Shown in pieces: positions 1 through 8,160 of a stretch of 16,970 nucleotides of DNA. The notes beneath the pieces were generated by a model. That model saw only the letters and a list, made by a program, of their open reading frames with translations, did no database searches and was not told the origin of the DNA. This stretch comes from Magnetococcales bacterium (lineage in GTDB: Bacteria > Pseudomonadota > Magnetococcia > Magnetococcales > UBA8363), in assembly GCA_015232865.1 (NCBI GenBank), contig JADFYU010000051.1, forward strand, positions 1 to 16,970, given 5' to 3'. Position numbers and translations under genes: made by a program. How positions within the stretch are numbered: the first letter of the stretch is position 1; each line of letters starts with the position of its first letter.

Positions 1-1
1 T

Positions 2-247
2 GCGCAAGGTTTTAAAGGATCAAGAAAGTCTACCCCGTTTGCCGCCCAGATGGCTGCTGAAGAGGCGGGAAGAAAAGCGCAGGAGCATGGGATGCGCAAC
101 CTTGAAGTCAGACTGAAAGGTCCAGGTTCCGGACGTGAATCTGCTCTGCGAGCTTTAGGCTCCATCGGATTTAACATTGCCTATGTTGAGGATGTTACCC
201 CTATTCCTCACAATGGATGTCGGCCACCCAAACGTCGTCGTGTTTGA
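2..247 (+). CDS. rpsK: 30S ribosomal protein S11, C-terminal part (5' end outside window)
   Basis: S11 lines the 30S platform near the mRNA exit and helps form the E/P-site environment. The reading frame is open from base 2, with no stop before TGA at 245-247. The visible 81 residues are the conserved C-terminal two-thirds of S11: [14 protein letters not shown], then [28 protein letters not shown], and the terminal [20 protein letters not shown], which is diagnostic. The ATG at 50 is an internal methionine, not a start, because S11 sequence continues in frame upstream of it. The gene is truncated only by the window edge. rpsD follows after 34 nt, the usual order in the alpha operon of many proteobacteria. 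Confidence 0.98.
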   Translation, partial: AQGFKGSRKSTPFAAQMAAEEAGRKAQEHGMRNLEVRLKGPGSGRESALRALGSIGFNIAYVEDVTPIPHNGCRPPKRRRV

Positions 248-281
248 TATTTTATAAGAGTAATTAAGGGAATTCAGAAAT

Positions 282-908
282 ATGTCCCGTTATTTCGGAT
301 CAAAGTGCCGTTTATGTCGGCGTGAAAATAGTAAACTTTTCCTCAAAGGTGAAAAGTGTTTCTCGGATAAATGTGCAATTGAAAAGCGCAATTATCCGCC
401 GGGAATTCATGGTCAACGACGCCGCAAGGTTTCTGACTACGGTTTGCATTTGCGTGAGAAACAGAAAATTAAACGGACATATGGACTGATGGAGGGTCAG
501 TTTCGTACGCTATTCAAGAAGGCGGCACGGATGGATGGTGTTACCGGTGAAAACTTGTTGGTTTTGTTGGAGCGTCGTCTGGACAATGTGGTCTACCGGC
601 TTGGTTTTTCCTGTTCTCGTACGGAAGCCAGACAGGTTGTCGGCCATAAACAGATCATGGTCAATGGCAATATAGTCAATGTAGCCTCATATCTGGTTAA
701 GCCGGGTGATAAGGTTTCTGTTCGCGAAAAAAACAGGAATAACCTGAGAATCAAAGGCGCTATGGATAGTGCAATGCGTCGTGAGAAACCTTCGTGGATT
801 GAGGTTGATCCGACTGCACTGTCTGGAACGTTCGTTTCTTATCCTGACAGATCGGATCTGCCGGCTGAGTACAATGAGAACTTAATCGTCGAGTTGTACT
901 CCAAGTAA
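282..908 (+). CDS. rpsD: 30S ribosomal protein S4, zinc-binding type
   Basis: S4 is a primary 16S rRNA binder that nucleates the 30S body; in enterobacteria it also represses translation of its own operon. The 208-residue length is normal. The N-terminal domain carries C9-x2-C12-x13-C26-x4-C31, the four-cysteine zinc knuckle of the C+ form of S4. It is followed by [12 protein letters not shown] and the S4 RNA-binding domain at about residues 98-160 ([26 protein letters not shown]). The end LIVELYSK is typical. The start is supported by AAGGGA at 266-271, 10 nt upstream of ATG. rpsD lies between rpsK and rpoA as in beta-, gamma- and deltaproteobacteria; alphaproteobacteria usually carry it elsewhere. 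Confidence 0.98.
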   Translation: MSRYFGSKCRLCRRENSKLFLKGEKCFSDKCAIEKRNYPPGIHGQRRRKVSDYGLHLREKQKIKRTYGLMEGQFRTLFKKAARMDGVTGENLLVLLERRLDNVVYRLGFSCSRTEARQVVGHKQIMVNGNIVNVASYLVKPGDKVSVREKNRNNLRIKGAMDSAMRREKPSWIEVDPTALSGTFVSYPDRSDLPAEYNENLIVELYSK

Positions 909-933
909 GACAGCTAGGGGTTGGAGGAAGCGG

Positions 934-1953
934 ATGTATAGTAATTGGACAGAGCTTATAAAGCCGCAGAAGATTGAGCTCGAAAGTGGAGAAGATCCCT
1001 CCAAAGAGGCCAGTTTAATTGCTGAGCCGCTGGAGCGTGGTTTTGGCACCACTTTAGGCAATGCGCTGAGAAGAATTCTTCTTTCCTCGTTGCAGGGTGC
1101 TGCTGTTTCATCGGTAAAAATTGAAGGCGTGCTGCACGAGTTTTCCAGCGTACCGGGCGTTCTTGAAGATGTAACTGATATTATTCTGAATTTAAAGAGT
1201 TTGGCTTTGCGTGTTCAGTCGGGTGAAACTCGTGTCATACACTTGAAGACAGATAAAGCCGGTTCGATTACGGCAGCGATGATTGACCCTGGACATGATG
1301 TTGAAATTTTAAATCCAGACCTGCATATCGCAACGTTGAATAAGGGCGCAACCCTTGAAATGAGAATGACGGTATCGACTGGTAAAGGATATGTTAGAGC
1401 TGTACCCAGTTCGGAAGAAGAGCCGTCGACTATTGGTGTGATTCCTGTAGATTGTAGTTTTAATCCGGTAAAAAAAGTTTCATATCGTGTGGAAAATGCA
1501 CGTGTTGGTCAACAAACCGACCATGACAAGTTGATTATGAATGTGGTGACGAACGGTGTTGTTACTCCTGAAGATGCTTTGGCTTATGCGGCCAAAATAC
1601 TTCAGGATCAACTGAGTCTGTTCATCAACTTTGATGATGTTCCAATGCAGAAAAGCAAGGATGATGAAGGTGTTCCAAAATGGAATCCTAATCTTTTCCG
1701 TAAGGTGGATGAACTGGAACTGTCGGTACGTTCTGCCAACTGTTTGAAGAATGACGATATTGTTTATATTGGCGATCTAATTCAAAAAACAGAATCGGAA
1801 ATGCTGAAGACACCAAATTTTGGACGCAAATCTTTGAATGAAATTAAAGAAGTCCTTGATGAGATGTCGCTCAGTTTGGGTGCGCAGCTTGAAGGGTGGC
1901 CACCAGAGAATGTCGATGAGTTGGCTAAGCAGATTGAAGAAGAGAATTTCTAG
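934..1953 (+). CDS. rpoA: DNA-directed RNA polymerase alpha subunit
   Basis: The alpha subunit dimerises to nucleate RNA polymerase assembly, and its C-terminal domain contacts UP-element DNA and activators. The 339 residues show the complete two-domain plan. The N-terminal domain includes [20 protein letters not shown] (residues 31-50) and [21 protein letters not shown] linker at about 236-250 leads to the alpha-CTD, in which R266, N269, C270, L271 and K272, then G297, K299, S300 and E303, match the E. coli DNA- and activator-contact residues. The tail [13 protein letters not shown] resembles alphaproteobacterial RpoA. GGAGGA at 923-928 lies 5 nt before ATG. It follows rpsD by 25 nt and precedes rplQ by 14 nt, so it is cotranscribed with them. 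Confidence 0.98.
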   Translation: MYSNWTELIKPQKIELESGEDPSKEASLIAEPLERGFGTTLGNALRRILLSSLQGAAVSSVKIEGVLHEFSSVPGVLEDVTDIILNLKSLALRVQSGETRVIHLKTDKAGSITAAMIDPGHDVEILNPDLHIATLNKGATLEMRMTVSTGKGYVRAVPSSEEEPSTIGVIPVDCSFNPVKKVSYRVENARVGQQTDHDKLIMNVVTNGVVTPEDALAYAAKILQDQLSLFINFDDVPMQKSKDDEGVPKWNPNLFRKVDELELSVRSANCLKNDDIVYIGDLIQKTESEMLKTPNFGRKSLNEIKEVLDEMSLSLGAQLEGWPPENVDELAKQIEEENF

Positions 1954-1967
1954 AAGGAAATAGTCCG

Positions 1968-2333
1968 ATGAGGCATCATAGAAAAGTTCGTAGATTTGGT
2001 CGCAACACCAGTCATCGCAAAGCGATGTTTGAAAATATGCTCAATAGTCTTTTTTTACACGAAAGAATTGAGACCACCGTTACAAAAGCAAAAGAGCTGC
2101 GCGGAATGGCTGATCGTATGGTCACGCTTGGTAAGAGAGGTGATCTGCATGCCCGGCGTCAGGCTTTGAGCATTTTGAACAATAAAGAGGTGGTTCATAA
2201 GCTTTTTACCGATATAGCTGAGCGGAATCGGGAGCGCAACGGTGGGTATACTCGTGTTTTAAAAACACGTTTTCGTTACGGGGATGCGGCACCAATGTCG
2301 TTTATCGAGTTGGTAGAGCGGGTAGCTGAGTAA
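1968..2333 (+). CDS. rplQ: 50S ribosomal protein L17
   Basis: L17 is a late-assembling 50S protein near the peptide exit tunnel. The 121-residue product begins [20 protein letters not shown], the family signature, with the conserved [18 protein letters not shown] next and a C-terminal block [20 protein letters not shown]. Length and ends match the short proteobacterial form. AAGGAA at 1954-1959, immediately after the rpoA stop, is a well-placed ribosome-binding site. It is the last gene of the ribosomal operon; the terminator at 2357-2390 follows. Confidence 0.98.
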   Translation: MRHHRKVRRFGRNTSHRKAMFENMLNSLFLHERIETTVTKAKELRGMADRMVTLGKRGDLHARRQALSILNNKEVVHKLFTDIAERNRERNGGYTRVLKTRFRYGDAAPMSFIELVERVAE

Positions 2334-2356
2334 CGTTCTTCTGTTTGTTAAGATTT

Positions 2357-2390
2357 AAAAAAAGCCACTGAGATTCAGTGGCTTTTTTTT
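2357..2390. terminator. Bidirectional rho-independent terminator between convergent operons
   Basis: An 8-bp GC-containing stem, GCCACTGA (2364-2371) with TCAGTGGC (2375-2382), closes a 3-nt loop. It is flanked by seven A on the left (2357-2363) and eight T on the right (2383-2390). Read left to right it is a classical terminator for rplQ. Read on the minus strand, the A tract becomes the U tract, so it can also stop transcription from the two TPR genes that end at 2497. The symmetry and the convergent gene arrangement support dual use. Confidence 0.93.
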
Positions 2391-2496
2391 GTCTGGATTC
2401 AGTGGTTGTTGGTACAAAACCGGCTAAATCTCTCGATTCACCAAATAAACGGTTGCACCCTTTACCCATGACCAACTGCCGAATCTAGCCCGTTAT

Positions 2497-3972
2497 TCAA
2501 TTCGTTTGGGTTTTGGCGATCAGGGCCTGGCGTACCGATTCGACCACCTGCTGCCAATTGTTGGGCTGGTGTTGGCGAAAAAGTGTGGTGGCCGGATACC
2601 AGGGACTATCGGATCGATTTTGCAACCAGCGCCATTCTGATGCGGTATGCAGAATAACCCAGCACTCGGTTTCAATGGCGCCGGCCAGATGGACGACTGC
2701 TGTGTCGGTAGAGATAAGCAGGTCTAGTTGGCAGAGGCAGGCGGCGGTTTCGGCAAAGTCCGTTAAAACCGGGTCTAGATCAACCATGACCTGTTCATGT
2801 TCGGTCTCGTATAGCTTTTTGGCTGGCTCTCCCTTTTGCAAGCTGAAAAAACGTACACCGGGAATCTGGGTGATGGGCAGCAGATCTTTGAGGGTACAGG
2901 CTCGACCCTTGTTGGCCAGGGCGCTTGGGTTTCCTGACCAACAGATTCCCACCTTCAGTTCCGGCCCGCTGCCCAATTTCAGCCGCCATTTGGTAGCCGC
3001 TTTTGGGTTGGGTTTGAGGTAGGGGATATTTTTTGGAATGGTCTCTAAAGAAAAGGTAAAGAGAGCCGGCAGACTCATCAGGGGTAGGTGATAATCATAT
3101 TTAAACGATGGTGGGCTGTCATCTTCGGCTTCTCGAATGACCACGTGGTCAGCAATATTAGAGTCTTTAAACAGTTGATACAGTTCTGGTTTACACTCCA
3201 AAATAACAAACGCACCGCTCTCTCGAACCCAGGGAATATAACGGGCGCACATGATGGCATCGCCAAATCCCTGTTCCGTGTATAGATAGAGTTTTTTGCC
3301 GCCACTCATCTCCTCGCCCTGCCATCTGGGAACCGGGCAGATTCTTGGGGAATGGTTGGGCATTTTCCAGCGCCACTCATACTCTTTCCACCCTTGGGTA
3401 AACTGTTCTGTCATCAACAGAGAAAAGGCTTTTGCCATGTGTGCGGTTGGAGATTCTTCGGCATTTTGCAACGCAAGATCCAGATGGTTGAGTGCTCCTG
3501 GATGGTCGCCGAGCATTTGCGAGATAACGCCCAGGTTGTAGTGGGCGTTACTGTTGTCGGGGTCGATCTTCAATGCTTCAATATAGTGGGGTATGGCCTG
3601 CTTGGTTTCCCCTCTATTGAATGAAATATTGCCCAAGTTGATATGGGCTTCCGTCAGTGACGGGTTAACTTTTAGTGCTTGCGCCAGACGAATTTCTGCA
3701 TCATTGGTGCGGCCGCAACTTTGTAAAACCGTCGCCAGATGAAAAAGCGCCAGGGCTTGACCAGGTTTGACATCTATAGATTTTTCGATGAGCTGTAAGG
3801 CCAAATTGGCATTGTTGGATCGGTAAGCGACCATGCCCAGTATGAGTAGGGCTTCGGGGTGTTCAGGCTCTCGCGAAAAAACCGTGGCGGCCAACTTTCC
3901 GGCGGCGGGATAGTTTCCTGAGCAAAAGTGGGAATTGGCCTGTTGAATCAGTTGATCGTTGCTTTGGCTCAT
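2497..3972 (-). CDS. TPR-repeat protein with GT9/GT41-like glycosyltransferase domain (second of tandem pair)
   Basis: Probable cytoplasmic glycosyltransferase; the acceptor is unknown. Residues 1-185 form about five TPR units (for example AHINLGNISFNRGETKQAI, 109-127, and NAHYNLGVISQMLGDHPGA, 142-160). They are followed by the linker QGWKEYEWRW (193-202) typical of this architecture. The GT-B part starts near 227 with LYLYTEQGFGDAIMCARYIP and ends with LLISTDTAVVHLAGA (418-432) and WYPATTLFRQ. I chose ATG at 3970-3972 (491 aa) rather than the in-frame upstream ATG at 4024-4026. It overlaps the preceding stop as ATGA, and an AAGGAG lies 11 nt before it. Compared with its upstream paralogue, the nucleotide-sugar-facing region is altered: the paralogue's GKPLFQNDPLRRRS is GNPSALANKGRAC here, and PDWRW is SEWRW. 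It may be diverging in donor use or losing activity. Flagellar glycan assembly is inferred only from the neighbouring maf/leg genes. Confidence 0.88.
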   Translation of the reverse strand: MSQSNDQLIQQANSHFCSGNYPAAGKLAATVFSREPEHPEALLILGMVAYRSNNANLALQLIEKSIDVKPGQALALFHLATVLQSCGRTNDAEIRLAQALKVNPSLTEAHINLGNISFNRGETKQAIPHYIEALKIDPDNSNAHYNLGVISQMLGDHPGALNHLDLALQNAEESPTAHMAKAFSLLMTEQFTQGWKEYEWRWKMPNHSPRICPVPRWQGEEMSGGKKLYLYTEQGFGDAIMCARYIPWVRESGAFVILECKPELYQLFKDSNIADHVVIREAEDDSPPSFKYDYHLPLMSLPALFTFSLETIPKNIPYLKPNPKAATKWRLKLGSGPELKVGICWSGNPSALANKGRACTLKDLLPITQIPGVRFFSLQKGEPAKKLYETEHEQVMVDLDPVLTDFAETAACLCQLDLLISTDTAVVHLAGAIETECWVILHTASEWRWLQNRSDSPWYPATTLFRQHQPNNWQQVVESVRQALIAKTQTN

Positions 3973-5456
3973 GTTATCGGCCACTCCTTGAGTTGGGCGG
4001 CCATCTGTTCGATGGGTTCCTGCCACTGGTTGGGGGTCTGCTGTCTAAACAGTTTTGCGCTGGGATACCATGGTGTTCGATCGCTCTCCAACCCCCAACG
4101 CCAATCCGGGGCGTAGGGGAGCAGTATCCAAACCTTTTTGGCCAAGGCGCCGCACAGGTGCGCAGTAGCGGTATCGATGGTAATGACCAGGTCCAGATTT
4201 TCGATGATGGCCGCTGTATCGGCAAAGTTGTTAATATGCGAATCCAGGTTGAGAATATTCATCGGTTCTGGAGCGTGTTCGATTTGTCGGGCCGGCTCTC
4301 CTTTTTGGAGGCTGACAAATAGAATTTTTCGATCATTGGCTGCTAACGGGGCCAGGCTCTCCAGAGTGACGGAGCGCCGCCTGAGCGGATCATTTTGAAA
4401 AAGAGGTTTTCCTTCCCAGACCAGTCCGATTCGCAACGGTACTTCAGGCAGTCGATCCGACCATGCTTGGATCTGCTCAGGGTCGCAGGAGAGGTAGGGT
4501 GTCTGAGTCGGGATGGATTCGAGCGTGGTTTTCAGCACATGGGGAATGGTCATCAGGGGTAGATAATAGTCGATGGTACCGAGGGATTGGTCTTGGCTTT
4601 CCAGTCGATCGATTTCTGTCATTCGCTCCAGCAGTGGCAGCAGAAGTTTGGGGCTGATCAGGGTAATTTGTTGACACAACGTTTTGAGTATTGGCAGATA
4701 ACGAACAAACTGCAGGGTATCGCCAAAGCCCTGTTCGGAGAGTAACAATAAATGTTTTCCGGCCAATGGCTCTCCTCTCCAAAGGGGCACCCCCTCTGGT
4801 GCAGAAAAGGCGATCGGGGATTCTTGGAGTTTAAAACGCCAGAGATACTCCTGCCAGCCGTTGATGTAATCGCCTGTTATCAGATGGGTAACTGCCAGAT
4901 TAACGTGACCGTTGATAAAATCTGGGTCGAGTTTAATGGTTTTTTCAAAACAGTTTTTGGCCTGGGCAGGCTGTTTGAGGGCCTTATAACAGAGGCCCAA
5001 GTTGTTCCAGGCTTCCAAAAAGGTGGGCTTTAGAGCGACGGCCTGTTTGAGCCAGTCGATTGCCTTTTGAGCCTGGCCCCGATCAATGTGAGCATCACCG
5101 AGATGAAAATAGGCTTCCGGTTGTTCCGGTTTGAGGCGTATAGCCGCCCTCCAGCGCAATTCCGCCAATTTTTTCTTGCCGGAGGCTGAGAATACCACTC
5201 CCAGAGAGGTATGGTATTCGGCAGCGTTGGGATTGATGGCGATGGCTCGGCTGATTTGATCGGTGGCTTGGTCAAACTCCTTTAAATGGTAATGTGAGAT
5301 ACCCAACAGAAAGTAAGGTTTAGAATGGCCTGGAAATTGCGAAGATAAGGACTGTAATCGGAGAATGGCCTCTTCATTTTGCCCATTTTTTTGCAATTCA
5401 ATAACGTCTCCCAGCTCTTTTTTTAGGCTGGCATCGTTATGATTAATCGGTAGCAT
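3969..5456 (-). CDS. TPR-repeat protein with GT9/GT41-like glycosyltransferase domain (first of tandem pair)
   Basis: A 495-residue putative glycosyltransferase that resembles O-GlcNAc-transferase-like proteins in architecture (N-terminal TPRs plus GT-B domain). TPR units span about residues 12-195 (KPYFLLGISHYHLKEFDQA at 46-64; AWNNLGLCYKALKQPAQAK at 149-167), with GWQEYLWRF at 200-208. The GT-B part includes LLLLSEQGFGDTLQFVRYLP (236-255), a canonical GLVWEGKP...ND..RRRS block at 344-362, ITIDTATAHLCGALAKKVW (425-443) and LLPYAPDWRW (445-454). Unlike its downstream neighbour, these motifs look intact. No signal peptide or membrane segment is visible. The start at 5456 has only a weak AGGA about 13 nt upstream; no nearby in-frame ATG competes. 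It is divergently transcribed from maf and overlaps the next gene by 4 nt. A role in flagellin or surface glycosylation is an inference from context. Confidence 0.9.
   Translation of the reverse strand: MLPINHNDASLKKELGDVIELQKNGQNEEAILRLQSLSSQFPGHSKPYFLLGISHYHLKEFDQATDQISRAIAINPNAAEYHTSLGVVFSASGKKKLAELRWRAAIRLKPEQPEAYFHLGDAHIDRGQAQKAIDWLKQAVALKPTFLEAWNNLGLCYKALKQPAQAKNCFEKTIKLDPDFINGHVNLAVTHLITGDYINGWQEYLWRFKLQESPIAFSAPEGVPLWRGEPLAGKHLLLLSEQGFGDTLQFVRYLPILKTLCQQITLISPKLLLPLLERMTEIDRLESQDQSLGTIDYYLPLMTIPHVLKTTLESIPTQTPYLSCDPEQIQAWSDRLPEVPLRIGLVWEGKPLFQNDPLRRRSVTLESLAPLAANDRKILFVSLQKGEPARQIEHAPEPMNILNLDSHINNFADTAAIIENLDLVITIDTATAHLCGALAKKVWILLPYAPDWRWGLESDRTPWYPSAKLFRQQTPNQWQEPIEQMAAQLKEWPIT
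3984..3989 (-). promoter_or_regulatory. Ribosome-binding site that fixes the start of the second TPR gene
   Basis: The minus strand reads AAGGAG here, 11 nt upstream of ATG at 3972-3970. It lies inside the 3' end of the upstream TPR gene. With the ATGA stop/start overlap it argues for the short start and for translational coupling of the pair. Confidence 0.7.
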
Positions 5457-5555
5457 AATGATTAAACGATCCTAATTTGGGTTTTTATACCCTGTCTGAA
5501 CCGGGGTTTCCCTCGATATGATACAGCATTGATTGCAAGCATAAGCAGACCGGTG

Positions 5556-5561
5556 ATTATA
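5556..5561 (-). promoter_or_regulatory. Candidate sigma-70-type -10 element for the TPR gene pair
   Basis: The minus strand reads TATAAT exactly, which would place the transcription start about 90 nt before the first TPR gene. The best -35 at a 17-nt spacing, TATCCA, matches TTGACA at only 3 of 6 positions, so the call rests on the perfect -10. A second, poorer minus-strand TATAAA lies at 5489-5484. Confidence 0.35.
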
Positions 5562-5631
5562 GGGTTAAGATAAACACCTGGATACCGACGAAGATAGGTT
5601 ACATTATCAAAAAATACAACCCAAACAAAAA

Positions 5632-8148
5632 ATGGAAAGATGGCTTCTGAAAATGGATAGCAATCAATCGTTACTCGGCCCCGTTTTGGTCAATAAATTT
5701 GGAGAGAGATATTATCCCTCCATTATTGGCGAGACATTTTCGTTGGTCGGCTCGGATAGTTTTTATCAAAGGCATTTTGGTCAATCCTTGCAGAAGGAGA
5801 GCCATCTGTATCTGATCGCTGGCACCGATGGCGGTCTGTTGCTGCAATGGCTGATGAACCGGGGTGTTGATGCGGATTCCCGCTATTTGTTTATCGAACA
5901 CCCGGATATTTTAGAACAGCTATACCAAGAGGGGATTATTGGCAAAACCCTTCCGGATCAATTTTTTGTCGAGCCTTACGAACGCTGGTACGAGAAGGCC
6001 AATGAGCTTTCTTTGCGAGATTATTTTTATGTATCCAAGCTTTCTCAGGTGCAATCTCTGAGTGTGGTTGATGGTTATCATGATGTGTATGTGGGGCTGG
6101 GCAATAAATTTTCGGAGGATTTGGGCCAATTCAAGATTCAGATGAGCCAAGAGGTCGGTTCACGGATTTTTAACACCAAAGGGTTGGAAAATCTGGCGGA
6201 AAACCGGATTCCGGTTTCGGTGTTGGATGACGGTTTTGCCGGAAAAACAGCCATATTGATGGCGGGTGGCCCCTCTTTGGATGAATCATTTGAGTGGATT
6301 CGTCAAAATCGAGCCAATCTGGTCGTCTTGGCGGTCACGCGGATTGCCGGGCAACTGAAGCGGGAGGAGATCGTCCCGGATTTTATGTTTGCCATTGACC
6401 CCAACGATATCATCTTTCATCAGAGCAAGGAGATGCTGGGTTTTTATCAGCAGACCTGTCTGATCAATATGTATCATCTTAATCCGCAACTGGTGGGGCA
6501 GTGGCGTGGCATCAGTTTTTATATGGGCCCCCGTTTTCCCTGGGATAGCCAGAAAAATCCACTCTATCGGATCTATCCCGGTATTACGGTCTCTCATCAG
6601 GCTCTGGGTGCGGCGATTCAAATGGGTTTTTCCAGAATTATTCTGACCGGTTTTGATCTTTGCTTCAGCAAAGAGGGGTTTACCCACGCCAAGGGTAGTG
6701 AAGAGAGTTTAGCCGGTCCCTATGCCAGGAGGTCGCAACTGTGGGTGCAGACCAACGGCGGCTGGATGGCGGAGACGGCGGCAGATTTTTTTAACGCCAT
6801 TCCAGCACTTAGTTCACTGGCCGGGTTGGCCAACGACCGAGAGGGGAAGCCGTGCCAGGTGGTCAATCCCTCCAAGGCGTCGGCAAAAATTGAACAGGTG
6901 ACCCATATTCCCTGGGATCAACTGCGCATCGAAACCCCGGAGATTTCAGCCTGGGAGTTGGTGACCAACCGATTGGGGCAGGCCGATATTCCCAGTCCAT
7001 CCGACCATTATCGGTTGGTCGAAGAGGAGTTGGTCGAGATCAGGGGGCAACTGCTGAAAATAAAAAAATTGGCTCAAGAGGCGCTGGTTTGCAACGAGCG
7101 GCTGTTTGGTCGCAAGGGGCGTCTGCCTGACTTTAAATATAAAAAGAGAATGGATGAAATCGAGATCATTTTGGATGGGGAGTTGAAAGAGATCTCCAGT
7201 CTGGTCAAACGTTGGAGTGTCGGCGATCTGCTCAAGTTGAGTCGGCCTGATAAAAGTAAAGAGTGGAGTGATGCGGAGATTGAAGAGACCGGGCGTCGAT
7301 ATTATGAAATTTACCGGGACAGCAGTAAGGATTTTTTGACTAAAGTGGACGAAACCCGCCAGAGAATCCGTGCCCGTTTGGAGGAGGAAAAACCCCGGCC
7401 CCAGATGAAGATCCTGCTTGATCAATGGCAAAAGGATAAACAACCGGGGCGATTGCAACGCTTTTTGGATCAAACCAAGCAGACCGTGGCCGATTTTCCA
7501 GAAAAACAGGCCAAGCCGATGTCCCGGATATTACAGAGCTACCAGGAGATTCTGTCGGCCACCGAAACCGACTATCGGGCCCACTGCCAGAACATTCTTG
7601 CCCCACCCATGGCGGTATTGGACAAAGCCAACCATTTTTACAGCAACAATGAGATCGACCGTCTGGAGAATTTCCTGGCCGGGATCAAAAAGAGTAATCT
7701 GAAAGAGAGAGAGGCGTTTGTATTGTTGTTGGAGGGATATCTGGCGCAAAAGGCCCAGCAGTTTGATCTGGCTCTGGAGCGTTTTAATCAGGTAGAGTCG
7801 GAGTTGCTGTCTGGGGAGTGTCTTAAACGGATCTTGTCGGTTCATTTAAGTCGGAGTGATCTGGATAGCGCTCTGCCGGTAGCACGCAAGCTGTCGGAAA
7901 AATCGTTGGTGTTGCTTCCCTATTATGCAGACCTGCTTCGTTTGACCGGATCGGGTGATGAGGCGGTCAAGGTCTATAAACAGTATCTGGGTGTTGTCAA
8001 TGAGGACCTGGTAACCAAACAAAAATTGGGTAAACTCTATGGAGACTTGGGGAATCTGGTCGCTGCCAAGGAGACATTTGAAGCCATACTCCAGAAAGAT
8101 CCCCACAATAAGGCCGCACATCTCTATCTGGAACAGTATTCATCCTAA
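5632..8148 (+). CDS. maf: Maf-family (DUF115) motility-associated flagellin glycosyltransferase with C-terminal TPR-like region
   Basis: Maf proteins transfer nonulosonic acids from CMP donors to serine/threonine of flagellin in the cytoplasm before export. The product is 838 residues. An N-terminal domain covers about 1-195. The central MAF_flag10/DUF115 domain (about 196-430) carries AGGPSLD (211-217), PDFMFAIDPND (249-259), ILTGFDLCFS (337-346) with THAKG soon after, and VNPSKASAKIEQV (411-423). A helical, charged stretch (about 455-655) leads to TPR-like repeats at about 665-835 (AYLAQ-type helix pairs such as KQKLGKLYGDLGNLVAAKET). No signal peptide or membrane segment is seen. No clear Shine-Dalgarno precedes ATG 5632; ATG 5653 (M8) is an alternative. 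It heads the leg gene run, with legB starting 12 nt after its stop, which points to a legionaminic-type sugar as its donor. Confidence 0.92.
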   Translation: MERWLLKMDSNQSLLGPVLVNKFGERYYPSIIGETFSLVGSDSFYQRHFGQSLQKESHLYLIAGTDGGLLLQWLMNRGVDADSRYLFIEHPDILEQLYQEGIIGKTLPDQFFVEPYERWYEKANELSLRDYFYVSKLSQVQSLSVVDGYHDVYVGLGNKFSEDLGQFKIQMSQEVGSRIFNTKGLENLAENRIPVSVLDDGFAGKTAILMAGGPSLDESFEWIRQNRANLVVLAVTRIAGQLKREEIVPDFMFAIDPNDIIFHQSKEMLGFYQQTCLINMYHLNPQLVGQWRGISFYMGPRFPWDSQKNPLYRIYPGITVSHQALGAAIQMGFSRIILTGFDLCFSKEGFTHAKGSEESLAGPYARRSQLWVQTNGGWMAETAADFFNAIPALSSLAGLANDREGKPCQVVNPSKASAKIEQVTHIPWDQLRIETPEISAWELVTNRLGQADIPSPSDHYRLVEEELVEIRGQLLKIKKLAQEALVCNERLFGRKGRLPDFKYKKRMDEIEIILDGELKEISSLVKRWSVGDLLKLSRPDKSKEWSDAEIEETGRRYYEIYRDSSKDFLTKVDETRQRIRARLEEEKPRPQMKILLDQWQKDKQPGRLQRFLDQTKQTVADFPEKQAKPMSRILQSYQEILSATETDYRAHCQNILAPPMAVLDKANHFYSNNEIDRLENFLAGIKKSNLKEREAFVLLLEGYLAQKAQQFDLALERFNQVESELLSGECLKRILSVHLSRSDLDSALPVARKLSEKSLVLLPYYADLLRLTGSGDEAVKVYKQYLGVVNEDLVTKQKLGKLYGDLGNLVAAKETFEAILQKDPHNKAAHLYLEQYSS

Positions 8149-8160
8149 AGGAAGGGGACC

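Noticed and set aside
3973..4026. Upstream start giving 18 extra residues to the second TPR gene
   Set aside because: The ATGA overlap and AAGGAG spacing favour ATG 3972, and the extra residues are unlike a TPR protein N terminus.
5533..5560. Plus-strand TTGCAA-N16-GATTAT as a promoter for maf
   Set aside because: It matches only 4 of 6 at each hexamer and overlaps the better minus-strand TATAAT. The maf promoter is therefore left unassigned.
6946..7473. 175-codon minus-strand open frame within maf
   Set aside because: It is antisense to the continuous Maf frame, with no domain and no ribosome-binding site of note.
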